Assembly (NCBI GenBank): GCA_023846275.1
Contig: CM043869.1
Location: 17,083,501-17,147,500 of the forward strand
DNA length: 64,000 nucleotides
DNA from: Vanilla planifolia
Taxonomy: Eukaryota; Streptophyta; Magnoliopsida; Asparagales; Orchidaceae
Direction: 5' to 3'
The notes under the pieces are model-generated. The model ran no database searches, was not told the origin of the DNA, and saw only the letters and a program-made list of their open reading frames with translations. Position 1 is the stretch's first letter. Each line of letters starts with the position of its first letter. Shown one piece after another: positions 1 through 12,600 of this stretch. A program made the translations under genes and the position numbers.

Positions 1-49
1 TGCAGCCTCCAGGATGAGATAAATCAACGACTACTGGATAGTGATACGC
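1..49 (+). other. Possible exon end at left window edge
   Basis: Frame 1 is open from base 1 and reads LQDEINQRLLDSDT before a consensus splice donor GTAAGT at 50-55. Bases 1-180 are richer in GC than the following AT-rich DNA. The peptide loosely recalls the first helix of ENY2/SUS1-like proteins (the INxKLIESG type), but 16 codons are too few to name a gene. It could equally be a chance open stretch. No next exon could be fixed; 1,020-1,260 is the only nearby exon-like candidate. Confidence 0.2.
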
Positions 50-55
50 GTAAGT

Positions 56-3000
56 AAAATGGAGCAGCTAACCAAAACTTTGGAGGAAGACGAAACGGAT
101 TGTAAGCCTTAACCACTTCGCTCATTAGGGGACGAGGCTTGCCGAAGTGCGCTTGGAGAAGGTAATGGCATCGGTGTTTTTTTTTTTTTTAATTAAAACG
201 TGAATTTTGGGATTTAAGATACGCCCTCATGCAATTTCACGATATTAATTTTTTTTATATTACCAATCCTTTAATCTAGAAAAATTTTAATAAAAAGTTA
301 TACATTTATAGATAGAAAAATACTTTATTATATATAAATTTTAAAACCAAAAGGCCTTTTAAACATCAATATAATGATAGATTAGTCTTTTAAAAACTGA
401 TTGTTGTTAAAATATTAAAATATTTTAAAAAATAATATTAATGAGATTCTATCCAAAAACTATTAAATGAATTTTTTTAATTATTATCAATACATTAAAA
501 AAAACTAAAAAGGTAAACCACAGAAGAAAAAACACTTGAATTTTAAAAAAATAAATATATAATGTTTATGTCGTTATTAATGTTTATTAAAAAATTATTA
601 TTTAAATGATAGATTTACCTATTTTCTCATTAAATCTGCCCTCAGTTTTAAAGAAATATGAATAAAACATATAACTCATGCAAAAACCTAAAAAATTCTA
701 ACATGCAGCCATATCTAAAGCTCAACCAGTTCCTTCAGTTTTCCATTTTCTTCTCAACTTTTTCTCCAATTGAAGCCAACCTTACTACTGTAACAGCAAA
801 ATTTCCTCCCCACCACAACCCAAAAATTATAACAATTTTGATTATATTTCAAAAATTACAAATAAAAAATTATTATATTCTTTTTAATAAATTTTACTCA
901 TAGGTATTATTAGTTTTAACATTCTGAATAACTTTACAAATTATATTTTTCTACTGATAGTATCAAATCTTAAATTACAAGTTTGCACGTTTTAATGAAC
1001 TCTAATTACATCGATTTTAACTTATTGATTTGAAGTAGTCTACAACTGGAAGAAAAGGCCAAGCTTGAAGAAATTTGAACTATAACTTGGTGAGAAATCA
1101 GCGGGAGAAGTTCTCGAGATTGGAGAAAGGATGAAATCAGCGAGGAAAAAGTGCATTCAGTTGGGATTAAGTTGAACCCAAGCAACTGCTGTTAAGGAAT
1201 TGCTGGAAGTAGTGAAGATAAATTGGGAAAGAAGACGAACGATTGTATAATAAATCTCAGTAGCAATGTGAGTTCTTACGAAATTTTTCCTTTAGCTGCG
1301 ATGCTAATTAAATTTTTTTTCCCTACCTTTAAATGTTGTTTTGTTTATTTGGAAGATAAGTATTATTTGGGTAGCCATAGGAAAAAGGAATTAGTTGTTG
1401 TATGGCTATTTGGGCTCGATGTAAAATATATTGAGGTCTATCATATGATACATCAACATTGATGCATGGTACATCGAGGATGATGTACAATACATTAGAT
1501 GTAAAGTTATTATGAGTCTAACGTATAATACATCTGGGATGATGTGCAAAATGTTAGGAAAGATTAAATGTATATTTGAGTAACTATTCTAAGAATCATT
1601 TAGAGATTTGTTGTAGGAATGAAATAAGAATTATGAAATTATTATGAATGACAAATTAAATAAATTTTGATAAAATTGTGCATGATTTTTTATATATGGG
1701 ATCAAAAAGGGTAAAAGAAAATGAAATTGGATTAATCCCAAGATGTATAAGTAGTTAAATTTGTTTAAATATAATGGAAGCATACTATTTATATTATTCG
1801 TTGTGCAATATATTTTCATAAACTTGATAGCATGACATCAATTTGTCATTGCATTCATGTTTTGGCAAAATACATTATGTTCATAACATTTATAGCAGCA
1901 TTACTAGTTTAAGATTTAGATATGGGAATATAAGGATTGTTATAGATTGTTATTAGAATATAAAATATAGAAAATGAAATGGAATGGAAAAATATAAAAA
2001 AAAAAAAGAGGAATGCAATAACATAGATAATCTAATATGAACCTTAAGGGATGCAAACATACTAATAGCCAATGGTACGAGAAATGAGCCTTAATATAGC
2101 TATTAAAACACTGATGGTATGAAAATTTTTGGATAGGATTATGTGATACTATGTGATGATGACAAAAATAATATATTTTCTAAATTCATAAATTTAATGA
2201 GTTGTAAAGAACTATGGGGCCAAATAAAATAAAATAGTACCACTGGCAAAATAAAATTAATAAAATGACATCAGAGATGTTATACTCTTATAATATTTGA
2301 TCTTTATGTAGGACCTTGATGTATGGAGATGTTGAGAACTGAGTTACTTAGAGTTAGTACTTAGTATAAAGCCTTAATGTATTAAATCTTATCATCATTA
2401 ATATTTTGTATATGAATTTGATATATAGATATGACATAATATGATATGATTTCTCGCTAACTATATTATTCTTGGGACTTAATGGACGAGTATGACATGA
2501 TATATCATGATTTTTGGCAAGCTTTATTGTGCATGAGTGTTGAAGGGGTCAAATATGGTATGAAATGATAGCATTTTTTTATCAGCTATGTTATACTTAT
2601 GAGTAAAGGTCTGAATATAATAATGTGATAATAAATTAAACTTGAAAACAAAATTAAAAAATTGAAAATTAAAATGACAATGGAAAGTTCATTTTAATGC
2701 ACAAGATGCAGAGTAGATTCGAACCCTAGGTCATTATAGAAAAATAATTTTTGTAAATAATGTCAACAAAATAACTTGGGATAAAAGAAAGAGAAACTAC
2801 ATGAGTCCTTATAAAAGAAGAGAACATTAGAAACAATTGAGGAATAAAAGATACATTGGGAATGGGTAAGAAAAAAAAGAATAAATAGATAGACATTCTA
2901 AAGAAAGGATCATAATAATACAAAATGAATCAACTCACACAAATAATTAAATAGAAGAAATGGATTTACATATAAAGAGAAATTGATATGATCTTCAGTG

Positions 3001-3930
3001 CAGTTGTGGATCTTATGTCTTCATATGTTATCACATGTTTCATGTTCTTACTTGTTGATCATATATACATGCTCTAACATATGTTGTACATGCTTTGAAA
3101 AATTTATATGTAATGCATAGATGTCATGAAATTTATTATTATTCCTTTCTTGTTATGATATTTATTATTATTGCTTAATATTTCATAATATCTCCTCGAA
3201 ATGTTAATTTATCCACTATATTATGTGTACCTCAATACCTACTTACATTATAGAGTGAGCTATGACAAAACTACTCGTCAAGTAATCAAGCTGGCCAAGG
3301 TTTGAATCCTTATTAACTTAGTTTACTTTTGAGAGAAAGATTGCTGATATTGATAGTCTTATTGCTCTCTTGAGCATTTTGGGTCTTGATGAAAGGTGAT
3401 GGAGCTATCAAGTAAAAAAAGTAATTTTATTGAGATTGTTTCCTATAAGAAACCTATGGTGATGGATATTTTTGAATCAAATGACAATGATTGTATATGA
3501 GAGTTCATCTATGCAAAAGTTTTTATTATAATTTTATAAGTGAAAATTAATTCCTTACCTCTGATGGCCCCTTAGTAGTGAAAGGCATTACCTTTAATGC
3601 AATGTTTGGAAGAACAACTCAAGCTTGATGATGGTATGTTAATTTCAAGACTTTATTTAGAAGGTCAAGTAGAAGAAGAACATTGCTAAGACAAATATTT
3701 AAATAAAACTAACCATCACACTATCCAAAAGTATAGATAATGCAATAAGAAAAGGAGAAAAGAAAATAGGATCCTTGCCCTTATGGTCTTAAAATGAAGC
3801 AATAATAGTGAATGTAAGAGAAGGAAGTAAAGGTTGCTTTTAAAGACTTTTTAATATAGAACAAGCAACACCAAAAATATTTGTTAAGCTGATACCATAG
3901 ATCCTATTTATCATTTATTTAATTCTTTTT
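56..3930. other. AT-rich DNA, no gene recognised
   Basis: Strongly AT-rich sequence with many stops in all frames. The stretch 1,020-1,260 is less AT-rich and more exon-like, and is followed by AATAAA-like sequence at 1,250, but no reading frame matches a family I know. Around 1,440-1,555 there are two imperfect copies of a motif containing ATACATC and GGATGATGT. The short open frames here look like chance. Confidence 0.4.
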
Positions 3931-3939
3931 TTTATTTAA

Positions 3940-4317
3940 TTATGAGTTGTACTTGGTTACATATACAAGACTCACATTATGTTTTCTTTTTTATGTGTAT
4001 TTTATTATTACTATATATTTATTAAGAAAAATATTTTTGTCATTTTATTTTTAAATCTAGTTTAGCACTATAATCTATTTAAAATCTTTTTATGGAATGA
4101 AAAAAGTGTATATTTTTGTCTTGGTATCTTATTTCTAGAAATAATGGTTTATTTATCATGCATGCATGCACAACTCTAGGTTGTGAGTTAAGTTTTTGAG
4201 GTTATGATCTGATATTCAAATTATGATTGCAATTTATCTCTGTCATTATCAATGACCTTTTCATCGTTTCCTTCCATCTCATATCTCATTATAAAAGCTT
4301 CTCTTATCCTTTATCAT
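3940..4317 (+). repeat. Probable LTR fragment (3' part)
   Basis: This block ends a few bases before a tRNA-Met-type primer-binding site, as the 3' end of a 5' LTR should. The segment with CATATACAAGACTCACAT near 3,960 resembles the segment with ATATATAAGAGTCACATG near 29,055 in the LTR pair at 25.4-29.6 kb, so it is probably the same LTR family. The left boundary was not determined. Confidence 0.4.
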
Positions 4318-4320
4318 TTT

Positions 4321-4331
4321 TGGTATTAGAG
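4321..4331 (+). other. Primer-binding site (tRNA-Met type)
   Basis: TGGTATTAGAG differs by one base from the usual TGGTATCAGAG that pairs with the 3' end of initiator tRNA-Met. It lies just right of the LTR-like block, which gives the element's orientation as plus. Confidence 0.5.
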
Positions 4332-4377
4332 TGTTGGTCATCCTTTTCCATCACTTTCACTCAATGGAAAAGATGTG

Positions 4378-4842
4378 AAGGAAAGAGGGAGGAAGCAAGG
4401 ACTAAGCCTTTAGAGGCCTTTATTTGATGGAACACAAGTGAAAGAAAAATGAATAAGATGATTATATCTGATGTGATTATCATACAATTAGATAATGATG
4501 AAGATAAAGAGTAAGATTTAAGACCATTTCTTATTAATGCATTATGTGCTTGAACAATGTTGAAGGAGGGAAGAGAAAGGTAAGATCGTATTTCTTAAGA
4601 GCTTCACACAATGTAACAATGATGAAAATGTGAAGAAGGCAAGAGCATGTTTCTTAAAGCCATCATGCAATGAAAAAGTGATGAATAGTGAGAAGAAATC
4701 AATATTATACCTCTTGCATATTTCACGTGAGAACAACTATAAAAGTGACAAGGCATCAAAAACATTCCTTTTGAGGCCTTCTTATTTTGGAGCAATAATG
4801 AAGAAGTTTGAAGATAAATTTGTTAAGCTTTCAATTGATTAG
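4378..4842 (+). repeat. Degenerate minisatellite encoding a repeated peptide
   Basis: Three to four imperfect units start near 4,378, 4,570, 4,630 and 4,745. In the plus strand they read as variants of a short peptide: KKARACFLKPSCNEKVM, DKASKTFLLRPSYFGAIM and, in another frame, KVRSYFLRASHNVTMM. The shared core is K-x-R/S-x-x-FL-[KR]-[PA]-S. The block follows the primer-binding site at 4,321, so it sits where a gag gene would start in a plus-strand element. No known gag motif is visible. Function unknown. Confidence 0.4.
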
Positions 4843-5039
4843 TTAAATAGTTAGGTGAATGCATAAGCTTTAAGTGACACTATAATTCATGAATCTTCGA
4901 GTTAGGTTGAACAAATTTGGAAGTGAATTGGGAAAAATGTTGTTACGGGTTTTGTTCAAGGAAAGATAAGGTCTTGAATAATATTATTTAGATTCATACT
5001 TAAGATTCCAAAACTATTTATGACCTTAAGCACTTACTC

Positions 5040-6290
5040 TATTAAAATTTAACTTATTAAGGTAACTCCATCTAAGGTGACAAAATAAGATGATCCAGAT
5101 GATATAAGTATAGAAACATTGAGCCTAAGTAGAATAGAAATAGATTGTGTTAAGATAAAACCATCTCTAATGATCTCCACTCCATTGTCGTGGAAGCTTG
5201 ACACTTTCATTTGCCTATAGTTGATAGGTTTTTGGTCCAATAATTTTTTTAACAAGAAATGATTCTTCCTAATTTGGAGCAACTATGCCAACCCTTCTTG
5301 TCATTGAGAGATCTAGCATTTTTTTTAAAACTAGATCTCCAACCTTGGAAGAGTGCTTTCTAATGTGATTGTTGAAATATTTTCCCATATTTCACTTTCA
5401 CTTGAGTTGAATTCTGGATGCTTTGTGGTGATTATCATTAAGCCAAGCTTAAGATTTTGGATTTATTCATTTGATTAATGAGCTTTAATCATGTCTTGGC
5501 AACCTTAGAGTGTATGGTCCCAAAGAGTAAAGTGATCAATCTCTACCATGAGCATAGCTTCAAAAATCATACACAAAAGAAAATGGAAACTTTCCTATTG
5601 CTACAAACGATCTAGTTTAATATTCCCACAACACAAGTGCCTTTTTCAAGACAAGGCTTTAAGATCTTGAACAAGTTGTTATTTGTTGCCTTAACTTGAC
5701 CATTAGTTTGTAGATGAGCAAAATAAGGGCATTTAAGGTGGCAACCTTTTCTCTTGTAGAAGTCTTAAGTTTTTTAGCTTGGAACATAGCGGTGTTATGA
5801 TGATAATAGATGAAATAACTTAGAACCTACTAAATATGTCAATCTAAATAAAGTTATTGACCTATGCTGTCATATGCCTAATGAGAGCCTTGGCTTTAAT
5901 CAAATATAAAAAAGAATCAAAAGTAATGAGATGAATTTATTTCTTACTTTTAAAGATTGGGAAAGATCCAAGAAAATCTATACCCCAAATAGAGAATGGC
6001 CAAAATATATCAATGGCCTTTATTGGGGATGTTGGCTATCAAGAAAGGGGTCATGGATCTAACACACTTTACATCTTCCAATGAACAGTGTTATGCTCTA
6101 CTACTTGGTTAGTCAAAAAACACTTAACACATAGTCTTTATTTCCAAACCATAACTTCGAGCATCATCTCCACACTCGACCAACTAGATCCTTCTAAAAT
6201 GTCATGTATATCAGTGAGTGTATTGTGGCACTCTTGTGGTGATCTTAATTGTTTATCCAACTTTTTAGTATTTAAAAAATATTTAAAAAA
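5040..6290 (-). pseudogene. Decayed Ty3/gypsy integrase (Tat-like)
   Basis: Read on the minus strand with several frameshifts and stops, the order of integrase landmarks is kept: a degenerate zinc-binding region around 6,100-6,290; WPFSIWG at about 5,982-6,002, the conserved lead into the catalytic core; a TNGQVKATN-like block near 5,680-5,705 matching the usual ANGQAEATN; and the C-terminal signature KVGDLVL near 5,335-5,355 followed by PNWE near 5,265-5,279. These are the patterns of integrases in the Tat group of plant gypsy elements. The protein would have joined element cDNA to the chromosome. RT and gag are not present beside it, so this is a fragment. Confidence 0.7.
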
Positions 6291-6299
6291 ACTTTTAGC

Positions 6300-9200
6300 A
6301 TAAATAAAATTCTTCTTTGGAAAAAAATAAATCCTCAAAAATATTAAATCTAAATATCTTTTGCAAACATAAAATTTGCATATATGAAATAGTTCTTAAA
6401 ACATATATTAAAATAACAACTCTATCAAATGTCAAAAACAAAATATGTATAATTGTTGCAACAATATCTTGTGCATCAAATTTGATCAAAATTATAATAC
6501 ATCCATCTATGCTAGAGTAAAGAAATTATATGACTAATTGTCCTCCACATTACTCTTTTAGAATTTTGCAATATGCATCTTCATTGCCTATAATTACTAA
6601 TCTATAGAATAAGCTAAGCAAATCAAGACAAGCTCACCAAGAAAAATCTATGAAATAAGAATTAAAAGAATTAAAAATTAGGACATGTCGTATTTCAGGT
6701 TCACTAATAAATATTAAGAAAGTAAGAGCTAGATGAACAAATAAGAGGGATGATGAATTATAAAAATCTAACTTCTCAAATACATAAAATACAACCAATA
6801 AAAAGTTTTTTTAAATCATTAATGCTCAGATAATCTTAATTAGAAAAATCTTATTTAAATTTAAAATACTTTATGTGAGAATTGCAATATTGAAAGCACT
6901 CTATGAGATTTTTATGTAGTTTGATCCAAAATTAGATCTACGTCCACCCCTGATTAAAGGCTAGGCAAACACCAAAAATGTTTTCAACAAAAGGGAGTAC
7001 GCAAAATGTCACACTTACATAAAAGAGCTTGCAAATACTTGGCCAAAGGATCTTACGAAATATCATACCAAAATATCAGCCCAAAGGGCATTACATATCT
7101 ATCCAAATGACCTTAAATCATTATCCTAAAAGTGCATATAACATTGAGCCAAAGACCCAACAAAGTCATTAAAAGACTACGTAAAACGAAAAAGCAAAGT
7201 CTCAATAAACGGACAAAGGATATGATGTAAATGATTAAATGTAAAGCTTTATAACTCAATAATGATATTAAGAGAAATATCAAATTGATATAAAATAACT
7301 TAGAAGAATATTTCAACTTAGCTCAATGCAAAACTACATGAAAATAGGTTGACAAATGATATAATATCTTTTATTATTATAGTTTTGATTTTCCTTTAAT
7401 TTCTTCAATGAATGAGATGATGCTCAAATATAAATGTTGTTAAAAGATTTATAATTTGTTAGTTTTCTCTAAGTTTGTGGCCTATTATAATGATTCAGGA
7501 AGGCTTCCAATTGCTCAAAATATTCTTAATGGCTATCTAATAACTATTTTTGAATATCTCAAAATCTAGGTAAACTAGTTGTTGCTTATAAAAAAATTAA
7601 CTAAATATATAGCATATTCGAAGAATTGCATTATATGTTTGTCACCAATTTATATATTAATGTACTATATATAATTCTTGAGTCCAAACTAAGCACTCAT
7701 TGCACCATTTATTCTCTGTGCTTACGAAGCAGCTTGAATTGAATGTATTATACGTTGAAGTTAACAATCCATCACAAAAGCTCAGTTTACCAATTTTTCA
7801 CTTATTGTGCCATTCACTTAACCTACATACTACGCATGTCAAACGAAACCTATTTTATGTTAGATTCAACATATCGTGTATTTTGTTTAATTTTGCATAT
7901 TTTAATGTTTTTGTATTTTAAATTTTTTTAATGATATGTTTAATGAATGTAAACTATTATTTTTAATATATAATAATACATTCTTATTGATAGAGAATCT
8001 TATGTGAATCTTTACCTTAACAAACCAATATAAGTGAAAAGATAATTCGAAAAACTTTTATCATACATTATTAAATCCTTATTATTATTGTAATACTTAA
8101 AAATATTGTCATAAGTCTTAATATACAAAGAAAACAAAAATAAGACTAAAAAAATAACTCTTTAATTGAGCCCAAGCTTTATATTTGGTACCACTTACAT
8201 TAACATAATAATGTCACATGCATCATGCAGAGATTCTATTTGGAGGTATACTAGTCCTATTTAGACTTAGATTCATACCAAGATTGGCTTCTTTATTTTT
8301 CATTAATTTTTATTATCATTGTCATTAAGGATTGATTACAATTGATCCTTATTTAATACACATTTTAATTTGTTTTTCATTAGTTCATCAAATTATTTGT
8401 ATATGCACTTTATTTTGAATTGTTTAAAGGTTTGTTAGTAGGTTTTTAGATATTTTTAATTTTAAATTTAGTTTAGGACATCTTTGTAGTAGTCTTGCAA
8501 TTCCCCAAAATTTGCCAATAATTTTGGCAAAAAATGAATTAACAATGATTAAAATTAAGTTTTTGGGCTGTTTCATAGTAGTGTGTCATCGCTTATAACA
8601 ATTATTGTTGTCGCATTACCTGTGACCTTTTTCGCTTGCTCAACCTAACTGATCCAAAAGGCCCACTATGCTCACTCAATTAGCATTTACTTGGCAACTT
8701 GCATCGACTTGCATAGATCCACTTGAGACACACTGACACATTAACCCTCGTCGACCATGTAGATTTGTGAACTTATGCCGATTAACTTCAACATACGTTG
8801 ACCTACAATGATCTTGTTGACTGGTTGACCCTCGTTGACCCACGAACCAAACCCGATGCATCGTAGCCCCTCTCTACCTACATCACAATGATCTTGTAGC
8901 TTGTCACTTCTCCGCTTACTAGACGATCTTCTGAAACACATGAGCAGTTTGGGAACTACTTATTACATTTAATTTTGTAACTTACAATACATTTTTAATA
9001 GAATTCAAAGTATTTTTTTGTAATTTGTGGTGAATTTTAAAATACTTAAAATATTCTTTGGAATTTTAAAATAGGACTTTTATTATTTTCATGTGTTCTT
9101 CATATTCCTAAGTTAGTAAGTTATCATTGTACTATTAAGATCCTTATAAATAAGGATGCTCAAAATATTGTACGAAATAAAATTTAAAGGAAATAAAAAG

Positions 9201-9570
9201 CTGCTACTAAGCTTGTTTGATATAAGCTTCTTGTATACGATCAATCTAATGATGTGATTTTTGAGATGACTTGAGAAGGAAAGTGAGAGGCTCAAAAGAA
9301 AAAATCCAAACTTATTATCTAGCATCGATAAAAAAGCAAACAATCTCCAAGAAAGTGAAGTGAACTCTATTTGTTTGTACCTTGTTACTTTACCATCAAC
9401 TTGAGTATATTTGATGTGGGTTATTAAACTACTCTCTCATAAGATTGAGATTATTTGTGTTAAAGATTTGATCAAGTTCTTAACTTTTAGAGAAGTTCTT
9501 ACTTGCTTAGTGATTTTTAAATTTTTTATTTAAAATTAAATCACCTTGAATAGACCCTTGTATAGATATA
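6300..9570. other. AT-rich intergenic DNA, nothing recognised
   Basis: No coding region, LTR pair or RNA gene was recognised. The stretch 8,600-8,900 is less AT-rich and holds a cluster of TTGACC motifs, annotated separately. The region 9,100-9,520 has the look of transcribed or LTR-type sequence, but no partner repeat was found. Confidence 0.4.
8745..8855 (+). promoter_or_regulatory. Cluster of TTGAC (W-box-like) motifs
   Basis: The sequence has CGTTGACCTAC, GTTGACTGG, GGTTGACCCTCG and CGTTGACCCACG within about 60 bases, plus a variant CGTCGACC at the left. TTGAC[CT] is the core bound by plant WRKY factors. There is no gene downstream that I recognise, so regulation is only a possibility; a short decayed tandem repeat explains the pattern equally well. 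Confidence 0.25.
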
Positions 9571-9573
9571 TTA

Positions 9574-9636
9574 CTTTTTTTAAGAGGATAGAATATCTAT
9601 TATATCAAAGGCCAAGCCAGAATTACAAAAGGATCC
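9574..9636 (-). other. LINE 3' UTR and A-tract
   Basis: Between the ORF2 stop and AT-rich flank the minus strand ends TTTGATATAATA, then a few AT-rich bases and an A run. The plus-strand LINE copy ends with the same TTTGATATAATA at about 50,149-50,160, which supports this as the family's 3' end. Confidence 0.7.
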
Positions 9637-12600
9637 TCAAGGAGGATCGAAAGTGAAGTCAGATAACATAAGCTCGAGCAGGGGCTTAGGGATGGGAACC
9701 CCAGGGACCCAGATGAAGTCCTTAAGGCACGCAGCCCGAGCAGCCCAATCAGCAGGCACATTCCTGTCTCTGAGAATGTGGGAGAAATGGACGGCCTCAA
9801 GATCCTTAGCGTACCAGATGGTCGCTGCAAAGACACCTGACCCAGGGGGTGGGTCAACATCTCTCGCACCTCCTGAATAGCCAGTATCGAGTCAGTTTGG
9901 AATTCCACAACACGATGCAAGGGAAGTAAATCCCTAATCATATCAAGCGCCATAAGCAAGGCCTGGGTCTCCATCATGTCCACCGCCTGGGAAAGCATCC
10001 TTTTACCTACCACCAGGAGGGGTTTGCCCATGCAATCCCTCACAACCATACCCAGCCTGGCAATAGAATCACCAACCGCAGCATCGCAATTCACTTTGAT
10101 CCATCCTGTTGGGGGGAATCCAACTGTGCGTAACAAGTAAGTCCGTGGAGTTGCTAGGGTTCCCACTTGACAGGGGGGAGAGGGATAGATGCCGGTTGAG
10201 AGCAGAATGTACCTCAATCAAGATAGTTCGAATAGTGGAGCATGGCAGAGGCGCTGGGATGTTGTGTCTGGCAGCATTCCTCGACCAAATATAGTACAAC
10301 GTTGTAGCGATAGTGGCTGCATGCAACTGCCCGACACCACGACCCGCATAAGGAGAGCTGACGAACCAGAGGATCCGATCAATGAACAGTAGACCGGCTC
10401 CAGTTGAGTGATCCAACCCGGTAAACGCTGCCTGAACCGTGCGGTCAGCCCAAAGCTCTTGGGCTCTCGGGCAGCACCAGAATAAATGCTGCATGGATTC
10501 ATTTTCCATGCAACCCTGTTGGCAAGAAGTACTGTAGAGCCTCCGGCGGGCCAGCTACACCGCCGACGAGAGGTGGTTACCAGCGACCCTCCACATGAAG
10601 AAGTAGACTCTGGGAGTGGCCTTGAGCTTCCAAATACCACGGAATTCCTCCAAGGACCGGCTGCCATAACACTTGCCATCCTTTCGAGCATTGCAAACGA
10701 TGCTCGAGTAAAGCTGGTCACAGGTAGCCCGGGGCTTCTCAGTATGGGATTGGTGCAAGACGTCCCGGGAGGACCACAGGGTTCTCGAAAGATGCATGAT
10801 GCGGTCCTGAAGCTCCCCATCCGCCCAAGACCGGATGACCTCCCAGTTCCAATTCCCACCGGGCAGAAGACACTCTACGATGTTGGTAGGCTAATGGGAA
10901 TCCATGTTGATGAAGGTAGGCCAGCAACTCAGAGGAAGGACTCTCAGCCAGTTGTCCTCCATGAACCTCACCGTCTGCCCATCCCCAATGCGCCAGACAA
11001 AGAGGGAAATGGCCTCCGACATTGCCCCCATCACCATTTTGCACACTGGAGAAGCATTGCAAGGGGCCTTCATGAGCGGATCCTCCATGACGTATCTTCT
11101 TCGCATCAAATCCACCCAAAGGCTGGGTTCCCAATTGAGGATGCGTCTGGAGCCATCCATGTGAAGCACACGGTGCCAAACTCAGAGGTCCTGGAGACCC
11201 AATCCGCCCGCAAATTTCGACAATGTGATGCACTCCCAAGCCGCGTAGTGCATGGCCTTCGTGCTGCTAGTCCCTCCCCAAAGGAACCTCATGATGCGCT
11301 TCTCCATGGCCTCAATGATCCCTGCCGGCACCGCACAGTGCCTCAGCACGTGGCAGGGGATGGCACTGAGGACCGAAGATGCCAGGATAGCCCTACTCGC
11401 CAGCGAAAGATGCCAGACCCTCCAATTAATCATCATGGTGTCCAGCCTCTGAAGCAGGAAGCTGAGGTAAGCCTTAGAAAGGCGCTTAGCGGTGATAGGG
11501 ATCCCCAGATATGTAAATGACCTGCCTTCCTCCATGCAGAGCTTCCTGAGGAGCATCTTGGACTTCTTCCCGCTGAGGTTAGAGCTTAAGAAGACCCTGG
11601 ACTTTGCAAAATTCAATTGCAGCCTAGCAGCCTTCTTGAACTCATGAATGATACTCCGGATGGCACAGGCAGCGACATGGGTGGCAAGAGCGAAGAGGAG
11701 GATGTCGTCGACGAAGAGGAGATGCGAGACACAGGGCGCATGCTGCCCCAGTCAGAACCCCAAAAGCTGGCGGGATTCGTAGTTCCTCACTAAGCAAGAG
11801 AGATATTCGAAGGCCATGACATAGAGATACGGGGAAAGCGGGCAGCCCTGCCAGAGACCCCACTGAGCAACCACCCACGAGAGTCAAACACCATTGAAGA
11901 GGATGCTGAATCTTGGGCTGCTGATGCAAGCAGCAATCTCGTCGTGCCAGATGGGGGGAAACCCCATCGACATCAACATCTCAAGAAGGAAATCCCAGCA
12001 GACACGATCATAGGCCTGTTCCATATCAAGCTTCACGGCCATGAGACCAGCCACGCCATTGCTAGAGCGCATCCTTGCGGCCATCTCCTGTGCAATATTG
12101 ATATTATTGGAGATGCTGCAACCGGGGATGAACGCGGCCTGCTCACGCGAAATGAGGTGCAGTATTAAAGACTTCAGCCTCCCGACGAGGACCCGCGCCA
12201 CCATTTTATACACGGTGTTGTAGAGGCTGATGGGCTGGTAGTGCTCTGGCTTACAGGCGCCCTACTTCTTTGGAATGAGGATGATGAGGGTGTCCTTCTG
12301 CTTGTTCGGGAGCTTGCAGTCCTAAAAAAATGCCAGCACTACTTTGATAACATCATGGTGTGCAATAGTCCAGTAGCCATGCAGGAATTCCGCCATAATC
12401 TCGTCGCACCCCGGAGCCCTGTTCCTCTTAATACCCCGCAGAGCCACGTTAACCTCTTCCTCGGTGACCCTGGCATCTAGCATGGAAGCCGCTTCGGCAC
12501 TCACAGCCACCAGAGGAGAGATGACCTGCGGCATAATACTGGAGTCGCCTCTCCTCCACTTGCATTCGAAGAACTCCGTTAAGACCTGCCCGATGCTGTA

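Noticed and set aside
658-903. Open frame of 81 codons
   Set aside because: AT-rich low-complexity composition and no homology pattern that I recognise.
10218-11239. Other long minus-strand frames over the LINE (10,218-10,859 and 10,739-11,239)
   Set aside because: They are out of frame with the RT, zf-RVT and RNase H motifs; GC-rich sequence gives long chance frames.
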